Source: Streptomyces yatensis (GTDB lineage Bacteria; Actinomycetota; Actinomycetes; Streptomycetales; Streptomycetaceae). Taken from it: a stretch of DNA of 64,000 nucleotides. The notes under the pieces are model-generated. The model ran no database searches, was not told the origin of the DNA, and saw nothing but the letters and a program-made list of their open reading frames with translations. The stretch covers positions 2,604,001 to 2,668,000 of the forward strand of contig NZ_CP072941.1 of assembly GCF_018069625.1 (NCBI RefSeq), written 5' to 3'. Of this stretch, positions 25,027 through 33,367 are shown piece after piece. A program made the translations under genes and the position numbers. How positions within the stretch are numbered: position 1 is the first letter of the stretch; the number at the start of each line of letters is the position of its first letter.

Positions 25027-25779
25027 ATGAGTTCTGCATACCTCGCCGGGAGCGTCGCGTTGGTGACCGGGGCGACCAGCGGTATCGGGGCGGCCACCGC
25101 GGCGAAACTGGCCGAACGGGGCGCGCATGTGCTGGTCGCGGGCCGGGACAGGGCGCGGGGTGAGGCAGTGGTCGGCTCCATCCGCGGCCGCGGTGGCAAG
25201 GCGGACTTCGTCGCCGCCGATCTGCGGGACGCGGAGTCCGTGCGCAAGCTGGCCCGCGAGGCCCGGGAACTGGGCGGCGGCCGGGTGGACGTCCTGGTCA
25301 ACAACGCCGGGATCTTCCCGTTCGGGCCGACGGACCAGACGCCGCAGAGCGATGTCGACACCGTCTACGCGCTGAATGTGAAGGCGCCGTTCTACCTGGT
25401 GGCGGAGCTCGCCCCGGCGATGGCGGAGCGCGGCTACGGGGCGGTCATCAACGTGAGCACCATGGTCGCCGAGTACGGGGCGCCGGGGATGGCGCTGTAC
25501 GGATCGAGCAAGGCGGCGCTGAACCTGCTCACCAAGTCGTGGGCGGCCGAGTACGGCCCGCGCGGGGTCCGGTTCAACGCCGTCGAGCCGGGGCCGACCC
25601 GCACGGAGGGCACCGCCGGTATGGGTGAGGACCTGACGGCTCTCGCCGCGCAGGCGCCCACCGGGCGGCCCGCCGCGCCCGAGGAGATCGCCGAGGCCAT
25701 CATCTTCCTGGCGAGCGAGGCGGCGAGCTTCGTCCAGGGCGCGGTGCTGCCGGTGGACGGCGGCCGCGTGGCCGTCTGA
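25027..25779 (+). CDS. Short-chain dehydrogenase/reductase (FabG-like)
   Basis: This 250-residue classical SDR has the cofactor loop TGATSGIGAAT (residues 15-25), Arg-containing loop VAGRDRARG favouring NADP(H), NNAG in VLVNNAGIFP, the catalytic serine in INVSTMVAEYG, and YGSSKAALNLL with the Tyr/Lys pair. It ends in the usual PVDGGRVAV. It reduces a carbonyl or oxidises an alcohol in the cytosol, substrate unknown. AAGGA lies about ten bases before ATG 25027. It is monocistronic, being followed by a strong perfect hairpin. Confidence 0.92.
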   Translation: MSSAYLAGSVALVTGATSGIGAATAAKLAERGAHVLVAGRDRARGEAVVGSIRGRGGKADFVAADLRDAESVRKLAREARELGGGRVDVLVNNAGIFPFGPTDQTPQSDVDTVYALNVKAPFYLVAELAPAMAERGYGAVINVSTMVAEYGAPGMALYGSSKAALNLLTKSWAAEYGPRGVRFNAVEPGPTRTEGTAGMGEDLTALAAQAPTGRPAAPEEIAEAIIFLASEAASFVQGAVLPVDGGRVAV

Positions 25780-25802
25780 CCCGGCGCGGACGGCGGCTGT
25801 AC

Positions 25803-25838
25803 GGCCCTGGGTCTCGCCCACCGGGAGGATCCAGGGCC
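25803..25838. terminator. 8-bp stem-loop after the SDR gene
   Basis: GGCCCTGG and CCAGGGCC form a perfect 8-bp stem around a 20-base loop, starting 23 bases after the SDR stop. It is probably part of the terminator together with the stronger hairpin just downstream. Confidence 0.5.
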
Positions 25839-25852
25839 GGTCTCCCTCTGAT

Positions 25853-25879
25853 GGCCTCCGCCGGCGATCGGCGGAGGCC
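25853..25879. terminator. Perfect 11-bp hairpin terminator
   Basis: GGCCTCCGCCG-GCGAT-CGGCGGAGGCC is a perfect 11-bp stem with a 5-base loop, about 75 bases past the SDR stop and 85 bases before the permease start. No T-run follows, as usual for Streptomyces intrinsic-like terminators. Confidence 0.75.
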
Positions 25880-25964
25880 GGCGCCGCGCGCGATCTGTGT
25901 AGCCTGGCGGAAGGGCCCAGGGAGCGCACCAGGAGAGAAGCACGCGAGCCCGGGAGTGGTGCCC

Positions 25965-26888
25965 ATGGTGACGATGACGATCGTGCTGTCCATCGTGTTC
26001 GCCCTGCTCGCGGCCGGCAGCAACGCACTCGGGACGGTGTTGCAGCGCCGCGCCGCGCTCACTGTTCCCGCCTCACGATCATTGCGCCTCGGGCTGGTCC
26101 GCGACCTTCTGCACACTCCGGTCTGGTTCGGCGGGATGCTCGGCGTCGTCTTCGCCGCCCTCTTTCAGGCCCTCGCGCTGGCCACCGGATCGCTCGCCAC
26201 CGTACAGCCCCTCTTCATCCTCGAACTTCCGCTGGCGCTGGTGATCGGAGGGATCGTCTTCCGCGTCGGGGTGACGCGCAGGGCATGGATCCACGTGGCC
26301 TGCATCGTCGGTGGGCTGGCTCTGGTCCTCTTCTCCCTGGCGCCCACCGGAGGGCGCGACCAGGTGCCCGGGATCTGGTGGGTGCCGGGCCTCGCGGTCA
26401 CCGGAGGGATTGGTGCCGCCCTCGTTCTCGCCGGTCTGCGGCGCCCCACCGGTCTGCTGCGAGCGGCCTGCCTGGCGGCAGCGGCGGCCATCGGAAACGC
26501 CGTCACCGCGGCGCTGGTCAAGTCGGCCATGAATATTCTCTCCGCGCGGGGCGTCGTCGCCTTCTTCGCGGCGTGGCAGACGTACAGCTTCGCGGCTGTC
26601 GGCGCCTTTTCCCTGTTCCTGCTCGGGGTCGCCATGCAAGGGGGCCCGCTGATCGGCTCGCAACCCGCTTTGACGCTCGGCGACGCCACGGTGAGCTTCT
26701 GTCTCGGCGTGACGCTCTACGGCGAGCAGCCGCGCGCCGGATTCTGGCTCGTACCGGCGGTGCTGGGACTGGGTGTGCTCCTGTACGGAATCTTCGGGCT
26801 CTCCCATACCCGGTGCCTGGCCCAGTGTGTCGACCGGAGCAGGGATGAGTTCGGTGGCCTCGGGCAGCCTGCGGCGGCGCGCGGATGA
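25965..26888 (+). CDS. DMT-family (EamA-like) multi-pass membrane protein
   Basis: This 307-residue protein has about nine to ten hydrophobic helices beginning IVLSIVFALLAAGSNALGTV. The ALATGSLATVQPLFILELPL and GGPLIGSQPALTLGDATVS segments are typical of the DMT group sometimes annotated DMT-family transporter in Streptomyces. The substrate is unknown. The ATG at 25965 follows GGGAG at proper distance; two more Met codons are close by. The 3' end overlaps a 47-codon ORF by 44 bases, which in turn overlaps the GH65 start, so the three may form one transcript. Confidence 0.82.
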   Translation: MVTMTIVLSIVFALLAAGSNALGTVLQRRAALTVPASRSLRLGLVRDLLHTPVWFGGMLGVVFAALFQALALATGSLATVQPLFILELPLALVIGGIVFRVGVTRRAWIHVACIVGGLALVLFSLAPTGGRDQVPGIWWVPGLAVTGGIGAALVLAGLRRPTGLLRAACLAAAAAIGNAVTAALVKSAMNILSARGVVAFFAAWQTYSFAAVGAFSLFLLGVAMQGGPLIGSQPALTLGDATVSFCLGVTLYGEQPRAGFWLVPAVLGLGVLLYGIFGLSHTRCLAQCVDRSRDEFGGLGQPAAARG

Positions 26889-26988
26889 CGTCACCAGTAG
26901 AATCGTGTATACGGCGAAGTTGGGCCTCCCGGACAAAACGAGCGTCGTGGCGTCGGACCTCTACGAGCTGTTGGAGGGTCGAAAGTGA
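26845..26988 (+). CDS. 47-residue ORF coupled to the GH65 gene
   Basis: The frame runs from ATG 26845 (preceded by GGAGCAGGG) to TGA 26986-26988. It overlaps the preceding permease by 44 bases and the GH65 GTG start as GTGA. The peptide, ending VVASDLYELLEGRK, has ordinary composition and no domain I recognise. The GTGA overlap suggests translational coupling and is the main reason to take it seriously. It may instead be a non-functional leader. Confidence 0.4.
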   Translation: MSSVASGSLRRRADDVTSRIVYTAKLGLPDKTSVVASDLYELLEGRK

Positions 26989-29330
26989 TCAGCCACCATG
27001 CCTACGCCGTCGAGCCGTGGTGCTTGCGCGAGACCGAGCTCAACCTGGACGTCCTCGCGCAGAGCGAATCCGTCTTCGCCGTGTCCAACGGGCATGTCGG
27101 CTGGCGCGGCAACCTCGACGAGGGCGAGCCGCACGCCCTGCCCGGCAGCTACCTCAACGGTGTGCACGAGCAGCATCCGCTGCCGTACGCGGAAGCCGGC
27201 TACGGATTCCCCGAGTCCGGCCAGACGGTGATCAACGTGACCAACGGCAAGCTCATCCGGCTGCTGGTCGACGACGAACCGTTCGACTTGCGCTACGGGC
27301 GGCTGCGTTCGCATGAGCGCGTGCTCGATCTGCGCACCGGACTGCTCCACCGCGTCTGCGAGTGGACATCGCCGGTCGGTCAGACGGTACGGGTGCGCTC
27401 CACCAGGATGGTCTCCTTCACCCAGCGCGCCATCGCCGCGGTCGCCTACGAAGTGGAGCCGGTGGACGCCCGAACGAGCGTGGTCGTCCAGTCGGAGCTC
27501 GTCGCCAATGAGCAAATGCCCGCGCTCAGCGGCGATCCCCGGGTCGGCGCCGCCCTGAGGTCGTGCCTTCGCCCCGAGGAGAACGCGGCGGTCGACATGC
27601 GGCTGCGCCTGGTGCACCACACGGCGGCGAGCGATCAGCGGATCGGGGCCGCGGCCGACCATGTGGTGCGCGGCCCCGCATCCACCCGGAGCTCCAGTGA
27701 GAGCGCGAACGACGTGGGCCGCCTCACCGTCAGCGCGGTCCTGGACCCCGGCGAGACGCTTCGCATCGAGAAGTTCGTCTCCTACGGCTGGTCCGGAATC
27801 CGCTCGCTGCCGGCCGTCCGCGACCAGGTCGAAGCGGCGCTCACCGGCGCGCGCAACACCGGCTGGCAGGGCCTGGTCGACCAGCAGCGCGAGTATCTCG
27901 ACGGCTTCTGGCGCCATGCCGACATCGAGGTCGACGGCGACGCGGAAATCCAGCAGGCGGTCCGCTTCGCCCTCTTCCATGTACTGCAGGCGGGCAGCCG
28001 GGCCGAGCAGCGGTCGATCCCGGCCAAGGGCCTGACCGGCTCCGGATACGACGGACACGCCTTCTGGGACACCGAGACGTTCGTGCTGCCCCTGCTCACC
28101 TACGCCTCGCCGAACTGCGTCGCGGAGGCCCTGCACTGGCGGCAGAACACCCTGCCGGCGGCGCGGGAGCGCGCCGAACAGCTCGGACTGCGGGGTGCGG
28201 TCTTCCCCTGGCGCACGATCGACGGGGCGGAATGCTCCGGGTACTGGCCGGCCGGGACCGCGGCCTTCCACATCAACGCGGATATCGCCGCCGCCGTCGT
28301 GCGCTACATCCGGGCCACCGGCGACACCGACTTCGAACGGCGCACCGGTGTGGAACTGCTGGTGGAGACCGCCCGGTTGTGGCATTCCCTCGGCCATCAC
28401 GACTCCGGGGGCCGCTTTCACATCGACGGCGTCACCGGCCCCGACGAGTACAGCGCGCTCGCGAACGACAACGCCTACACCAACCTGATGGCCGGGGCGA
28501 ATCTGCGGGCCGCCGCGGATGTGGCCGAACGCCACCCGGAGCAGGCCGCGGCGCTCGGCGTCGACAAGGAAGAGGCCGCCGGATGGCGTGACGCGGCCAA
28601 GGCGATGTCCGTGCCGTATGTGAGCGAGTTGGGCCTGCACGAGCAGTCGGCCGGCTACACCGGTCTCGACGTATGGGACTTCGAGAACACGCCACCCGAG
28701 CTGTACCCGCTGATGCTGCACTTCCCGTATTTCGACCTGTACCGCAAGCAGGTGGTCAAACAGGCGGACCTGGTACTGGCGATGTATCTGCGCGGCGATG
28801 CCTTCGAAGCCGACCAGAAGGCGCGCAACTTCGCGTACTACGAGCCGCTGACGGTCCGGGACTCCTCGCTGTCGGCCTGTGTCCAGTGTGTGATGGCCGC
28901 CGAAGTGGGCCATGTGCGGCTCGCCTTCGACTACCTGGGCGAGGCCGCCCTGATGGACCTGGCCGACCTGGAGAAGAACACCCGCGACGGTCTGCACATC
29001 GCCTCCCTGGCGGGCACCTGGGTGGGACTGGTGGCCGGCTTCGGCGGTATGCGCGACCACGGGGACGTCCTGTACTTCGCGCCCCGGCTTCCCGAGAGCC
29101 TCAGCCGGCTGGCCTTCTCCGTGCTGATCCGGCAGCGCTGTCTGCGGGTGGACATCACGGGCTCGCAGGTCACCTACACCCTGCGGGACGGCGAGCCGCT
29201 CCGGATCAGCCACGGCGGCGAGGTCATCACCCTGTCCAAGGGCTCGCCCCAGACCCGCCCCGTCGAGCACCCGACCGCCCTTCCCGAGCCCGCCCAACCC
29301 CCGGGCAGACGCCCCGAACCACGGCGCTGA
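26985..29330 (+). CDS. Glycoside hydrolase family 65 protein (disaccharide phosphorylase-like)
   Basis: This 781-residue GH65 enzyme has the N-terminal beta-sandwich (ETELNLDVLAQSESVFAVSNG, one residue trimmed in matching the family), a helical linker and the (alpha/alpha)6 barrel. In the barrel are FWDTETFVLPL for substrate binding, VTGPDEYSALANDNAYTN with the general acid Glu488, and a C-terminal KQADLVLAMYL and DSSLSACVQ phosphate-site region. Members reversibly phosphorolyse maltose, trehalose, kojibiose or nigerose to beta-glucose-1-phosphate plus a sugar; some are hydrolases. Specificity cannot be fixed by eye. No beta-phosphoglucomutase is adjacent, which is unusual for the phosphorylases. 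GTG 26985 overlaps the small ORF stop; an RBS GGAGGG lies about ten bases upstream. Confidence 0.9.
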   Translation: MISHHAYAVEPWCLRETELNLDVLAQSESVFAVSNGHVGWRGNLDEGEPHALPGSYLNGVHEQHPLPYAEAGYGFPESGQTVINVTNGKLIRLLVDDEPFDLRYGRLRSHERVLDLRTGLLHRVCEWTSPVGQTVRVRSTRMVSFTQRAIAAVAYEVEPVDARTSVVVQSELVANEQMPALSGDPRVGAALRSCLRPEENAAVDMRLRLVHHTAASDQRIGAAADHVVRGPASTRSSSESANDVGRLTVSAVLDPGETLRIEKFVSYGWSGIRSLPAVRDQVEAALTGARNTGWQGLVDQQREYLDGFWRHADIEVDGDAEIQQAVRFALFHVLQAGSRAEQRSIPAKGLTGSGYDGHAFWDTETFVLPLLTYASPNCVAEALHWRQNTLPAARERAEQLGLRGAVFPWRTIDGAECSGYWPAGTAAFHINADIAAAVVRYIRATGDTDFERRTGVELLVETARLWHSLGHHDSGGRFHIDGVTGPDEYSALANDNAYTNLMAGANLRAAADVAERHPEQAAALGVDKEEAAGWRDAAKAMSVPYVSELGLHEQSAGYTGLDVWDFENTPPELYPLMLHFPYFDLYRKQVVKQADLVLAMYLRGDAFEADQKARNFAYYEPLTVRDSSLSACVQCVMAAEVGHVRLAFDYLGEAALMDLADLEKNTRDGLHIASLAGTWVGLVAGFGGMRDHGDVLYFAPRLPESLSRLAFSVLIRQRCLRVDITGSQVTYTLRDGEPLRISHGGEVITLSKGSPQTRPVEHPTALPEPAQPPGRRPEPRR

Positions 29331-29368
29331 CCGGGCTCCCCCGATCAGTCCGTCAACCGTTCAGGCCA

Positions 29369-31111
29369 TCAACGCGACGGCGCCGGTCCGGTCCAGACGG
29401 TCTTGCCCTGCCCGTTGTAGCGGATGCCCCAGTTCTGGGCGAGTTGGGCACAGATGAACAGGCCGCGGCCGCCCTCGTCGACGGTCCCGGCGTGCCGCAG
29501 CCGGGGGGCGGTGGGGCTGGAGTCGTGGACCTCGCAGGTGAGGGTGCGATCTTTGATGAGGTGCAGGCGCACGGGTGGCGCGCCGTAACGCAGGGCGTTG
29601 GTGACCAGTTCGCTGACGATCTCTTCCGTGGCGTAGGCGGTGTCCTCGTCCACGCCCCAGGTGGCGAGTTGGGACCGGGCGTGCCGGCGCGCGATCGCCG
29701 GGGCGGTGCGGTCGTCGTCCAGGGCCCAGGTGGCGGTGCGGTCGGCGGGGAAGGCGTGCGTGCGCGTGAGGAGGAGGATGGCATCACCCGAGAGGGCGTC
29801 GCCGCGCAGCTGGTAGAGGACGTCGTCGCACAGGTCCTGCAGGGGCCGGTCGGTGTCGGCGAGCACGTGCCGGAGCAGCCGCGGACCGCCGGTGCCCTCC
29901 TCGGACCGGCCGGCGGCCGACAGCACGGCCGTGTAGAGGGCGAGGACGTCCCCGTCGGCGACGGGGACGGTGGTGGCGGCGAACGGGGGGCCGCCCTCGC
30001 CGAGGGCCGCGCCGACGGCCAGGTCGAGTACGCGGGGCGTCTCATCGGGCCCGGCGAGCATGGGCGGCGGATGTCCGGCGGAGGCGATGGCGCACGTGCG
30101 GGAGAACGGGTCGTACATCACGCACAGACACGTCGCGCTGAGCGACTGCCTGTGCAGCGGATCGCCCCCGGGCAACGCCTCCCGCTCCCGGGCGAGGCGG
30201 ATGACCGTGTCGTCGAGCCGGGCGAGGAGCTCGTCGGGTTCCAGGTCGAGTGCGGCGAGCGAGTGGATGACGGTCCGCAGCTGTCCCATGGTGGTCGCGG
30301 CCTGGATGCCGTGGCCGGCGACCCGGCCGACCACCAGGGCGGTACGGGCACCGGGCAGGTCGAAGACGTCGAACCAGCCACCACCCCCCTTGTCGTCGGC
30401 CACGTTCAGATGGGCGGTCTCGACCGCGGTCCGGGAGATGGGGACCATGGCCAGCAGATGGCGCTGGAGCGCCGCGGCGATAGCGTGCTCATGGGTGTAG
30501 CGGCGCGCGTTGTCGATGCTCAGGGCGGTGTGTGTGGCCAGTTCCAGGATGAGGGCGACCTCCCGCTCGTCGAAGGTGTCGGCCTGCCGGGTGCGGTAGA
30601 TGCTCAGCAGTCCGAGGACCCTTCCGCGCAGCGTGAGGGGCGCGGCGAGCAGGGCATGGGCCCCGGAGTCGCGGATGGCCTGGCCCCGCGCGGGATCGGC
30701 GGCCAGCCACGGGGTGTCCGGGCCCAGGACGACCGCGCGGGGCTTGAGGTCGACCAGCACCTGGGCGTAGGGCGTGGGGAAGAACAGAGCGCGCACATCT
30801 CCCACCGGATGCGCCAGGATCTGCCGTTCACCGCCGCTGTGGGCGAAGGCGGCGCGGCGCAGCGGCACATCCCGTCCCAGCGGGCTGAGCGGCGGTTTCT
30901 CCCCGCGCACCACGGGCTCGACCACCTCCACCACGGCGATGTCGGCGAAGCCCGGGACCAGCGCCTCGACCAGCTCCTGGCAGGTGGCCACCACGTCCAG
31001 GGTGCGTCCCACCCGCTCGCGCACGGCGCGCATGGTCCGCAGCCCGCGCCGCAACTTCTCCTGGTCCGTCACATCGGCCGTCGTGAGCACCGCCCCCAGC
31101 GCGTCCCGCAA
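29369..31111 (-). CDS. SpoIIE/RsbU-type PP2C phosphatase with GAF and anti-sigma kinase domains (frameshifted from its PAS part)
   Basis: This 580-residue open frame contains a GAF domain (about residues 40-205), a SpoIIE PP2C phosphatase domain (about 220-440, with QLRTVIHSLAALDLEP and ATCLCVMYDPFSRTCAIASAG) and an RsbW-like HATPase_c domain (about 455-575, with SELVTNALRYGAPP). Such proteins control sigma factors by partner-switching: dephosphorylating anti-anti-sigma proteins while carrying a kinase domain. The frame has only a TTG-type start inside FPLRDALG and no good RBS. The matching PAS domains continue in another frame upstream, so the intact gene would run to about 31691. In GGGGWFDVFDLP the usual metal Asp pair of EVGGDWYDA-type motifs looks altered, so phosphatase activity is doubtful. 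Whether the frameshift is biological or a sequencing error is unresolved. Confidence 0.8.
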   Translation of the reverse strand: MRDALGAVLTTADVTDQEKLRRGLRTMRAVRERVGRTLDVVATCQELVEALVPGFADIAVVEVVEPVVRGEKPPLSPLGRDVPLRRAAFAHSGGERQILAHPVGDVRALFFPTPYAQVLVDLKPRAVVLGPDTPWLAADPARGQAIRDSGAHALLAAPLTLRGRVLGLLSIYRTRQADTFDEREVALILELATHTALSIDNARRYTHEHAIAAALQRHLLAMVPISRTAVETAHLNVADDKGGGGWFDVFDLPGARTALVVGRVAGHGIQAATTMGQLRTVIHSLAALDLEPDELLARLDDTVIRLAREREALPGGDPLHRQSLSATCLCVMYDPFSRTCAIASAGHPPPMLAGPDETPRVLDLAVGAALGEGGPPFAATTVPVADGDVLALYTAVLSAAGRSEEGTGGPRLLRHVLADTDRPLQDLCDDVLYQLRGDALSGDAILLLTRTHAFPADRTATWALDDDRTAPAIARRHARSQLATWGVDEDTAYATEEIVSELVTNALRYGAPPVRLHLIKDRTLTCEVHDSSPTAPRLRHAGTVDEGGRGLFICAQLAQNWGIRYNGQGKTVWTGPAPSR

Positions 31112-31691
31112 GGGGAACGCCGAGCGAACGTCCCTTCAGCTGCTGAAGATCCGCGCCGCACATGTGTTGCGCGGCCGCGTTGGCCGACACCACGCGGAGG
31201 TCGCCGTCGACGACGAACAGTGGTCCCGGCGCGTAGACGTGCAGCGCTTCGAGCACCGCGGCCTTGATGGCGGGCGGCGTGCCGTTCGCCGGGGGCAGGA
31301 AGACCTGCCATGCCACCGAGCCGTCGTGCCGCGGCAGCGGCTGGACGTGCAGCCCTTCGCCGACGGGTCCGGCGGCCACATCACGCGGATCGACCGGTCC
31401 GGCCGCGGCATCCCGCAGGTCGACCCGGCGGGAGTCGTCCCCATCATGGCCACCGGCGGGCGCGGCGGAATCACCGCCACCGGCGGGCGCGGCGGAATCA
31501 TCACGGCCGGCGGACGCGGCGGAATCATCGCCGCCTGCGGGCGGGGCGGAGCCGAGCAGGTCGGTCACCGGCCGCCCGATCGCCTCGTCAGCCGTGCGGC
31601 CGAGCAGCTTTTCTGCCCGGTGGCTCCACTCCACCACCGTGCCACTGCTGTCGACGATCATCAGCGGGGTATCACCGGCCACGGCAACCAC
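31112..31691 (-). pseudogene. Out-of-frame PAS-domain 5' part of the SpoIIE-type gene
   Basis: In the frame starting at GTG 31691 (GGGAGG upstream) the translation shows PAS 1 (LMIVDSSGTVVEWSHRAEKL, LGRTADEAIGRPV), a low-complexity linker of four 27-bp repeats, and PAS 2 (GPLFVVDGDLRVVSANAAAQ, then HMCGADLQQLKGRSLG). Just after the last motif, near 31110-31125, the frame departs from the downstream FPLRDALGAVLTTADVTDQ that should follow. A small indel therefore splits the gene. As it stands no single protein has PAS plus phosphatase domains. Confidence 0.75.
31449..31556. repeat. Four 27-bp tandem repeats in the PAS linker
   Basis: The 27-bp unit gccaccggcgggcgcggcgg plus aatcacc is repeated four times with increasing divergence, encoding nine-residue GGDDSAAPA-like units between the two PAS domains. 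The period is in phase, so length variation would keep the frame. Confidence 0.85.
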
Positions 31692-31838
31692 CTCCACCTC
31701 CCAGCATGCTGGGTAGCCAGGGGATTCGCCGTGCCCGCGGGACCGAGGCGAGCGGTGGCGCCTCAACCCGTGGGTTGACCGGGGCAATCAACCCCCGGGC
31801 CGACGTTCCGCGGCGGCCTACGCGGGACGCTCTACGCC

Positions 31839-33083
31839 ATGACGACCACCGATTACCTGATCTCCGTCGCCCTGATCCCCCTGGTGATCCCGCAGATCCG
31901 CGGCACCCGCCAGACGCCGCGCAACGCACTTCTGCCCGTGGTGGCCGTCGCCGCCGCGGCCGCGTACTACCTGCGGTCCTTCCCCACCGAGGGGCACGAC
32001 GTCCAGCTCGACCTCGTGGGGGTCCTCGCCGGGGCGGCCCTGGGTGCCGCGTGTGGCGCCGCCACCGGTGTGCGGCGCGGCTCGGACGGAGTCGCCCTGG
32101 CCAAGGCCGGAGCGGTCGCCGCGGCCCTGTGGATCGTGGGCATGGCCGTCCGGCCGGCGACGATCTACGAGGACTGCTCGACCGGGCGGGCACCCTCGTC
32201 AAGGAGGGGCTGGGCGACGCACGCCGGGCCGTGAGCCGCCTGCGCGGACAGCGAACGCCCTCGCTGGAGCGTTTGGCGGAGCTGGTCGAGCGCTACCGCG
32301 TGGACCTGGAGCTCGATGTGCACTGTCCGTCGTCGGGGCGCCTCGCCCCCTGCCCGCCGACGCGGATCTCGCCCTCTACCGCGGCGCACAGGAGGCCCTG
32401 ACCAACGCGGCCCGCTACGCTCGCGGCGCCCGCACGACCGTGACCCTCCGCTACGAACCGGACGCCACCGTATTGACCATCGAGGACCGGCGGCCCGCAC
32501 CGGGCCCGGCCCCCTCGCCCCTGGTCGTGGGCTCCGGCCTGGGCCTGAACGGCATGCGGGAGCGGCTGCGCGAAGTCGGCGGAAGCGCCGGTGCGGGGCC
32601 GACCCAGGACGGCTGGACGGTGCGGATGGAGGTCCCGGCATGACGGGATCCGGCGTGACGGGCCCGGCGCCGCGGGGCCCGGCGCCGCGGGGCCCGGCGA
32701 GCGGATCAGGGTCCTGCTCGCGGACGATCAGCAGGTCGTACGAAGCGGGCTCGTGCTGCTGATCGGCTCGACCCCGTGGGGCCCGCCTGGTCGCCGCCCT
32801 CCAGCCGGGCCAAGCCGCCCCGACGCCCACGCCACCCCACCACCCGCCCGGCTCCGCCCGCCGGGGAGCGGACACCCTGCCGGACGGTCTGACCCCCCGC
32901 GAGACCGAGGTGCTCACCCTCATCGCCCACGGCCTGTCCAACGCGGAGATCTGCGCCCGGCTCGTCGTCAGCCAGGCCACCGTGAAGACGCACATCAACC
33001 GGATCTTCGCGAAGATCGGCGCAACCGACCGCGCCCAGGCGGTGGGCTATGCCTACCGGAACGACCTGGTGGATGGCGGCTGA
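31839..33083 (+). pseudogene. Decayed NarL-type two-component system (membrane protein, kinase and regulator fragments)
   Basis: Pieces of two genes in changing frames. From 31839 an intact N-terminal membrane part (ISVALIPLVIPQIRGTRQTP; about three helices) breaks off near 32155. A kinase HisKA_3 fragment follows in another frame (EGLGDARRAVSRLRGQRTPS), then after a shift near 32340 an ATPase fragment (ALYRGAQEALTNAARYA, SGLGLNGMRERLREVGG) stops at 32643. A regulator starts as ATGA at 32640 but is out of frame with its receiver start (RIRVLLADDQQVVRSGLVLL). Most of the receiver is deleted, and a complete LuxR HTH (LTPRETEVLTLIAHGLSNAE, with SQATVKTHINRIFAKIG) ends at 33083. The kinase lacks the H-box His, and the phospho-acceptor region of the regulator is missing. 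I infer stepwise decay by deletions, including at a duplicated 15-bp GC tract near 32665-32695. Confidence 0.85.
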
Positions 33084-33367
33084 ACCCGGGACACGTCCCA
33101 TGACGGGACTCAGAGCCGGATACCTGAGGCGCACACATCCGGTTCGCGACGGTGGCTCGGGGAAGGGTGACGACGGCACCGTCCGCACCGCATCCCGAAC
33201 CATGGCACAACCCCCCGTATCCGATCAGAACTCCTGACGCGCAAGACCGGCCGCCGGGCGCGGAACGTCAGGAGGCGCCTACGAAGCCAACGCCGGGCAG
33301 CCATGATCCGGGACAGGACGTATCCCGTCTGTTGTCCACGCCCCGGCCAGCCTTGATGGAGGGTGAA

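Noticed and set aside
26961..29297. A 778-codon minus-strand frame opposite the GH65 gene
   Set aside because: Antisense shadow; the sense strand has GH65 catalytic motifs.
31691..31838. Riboswitch or small RNA between the split SpoIIE gene and the membrane fragment
   Set aside because: No recognisable aptamer core; short dyads only.
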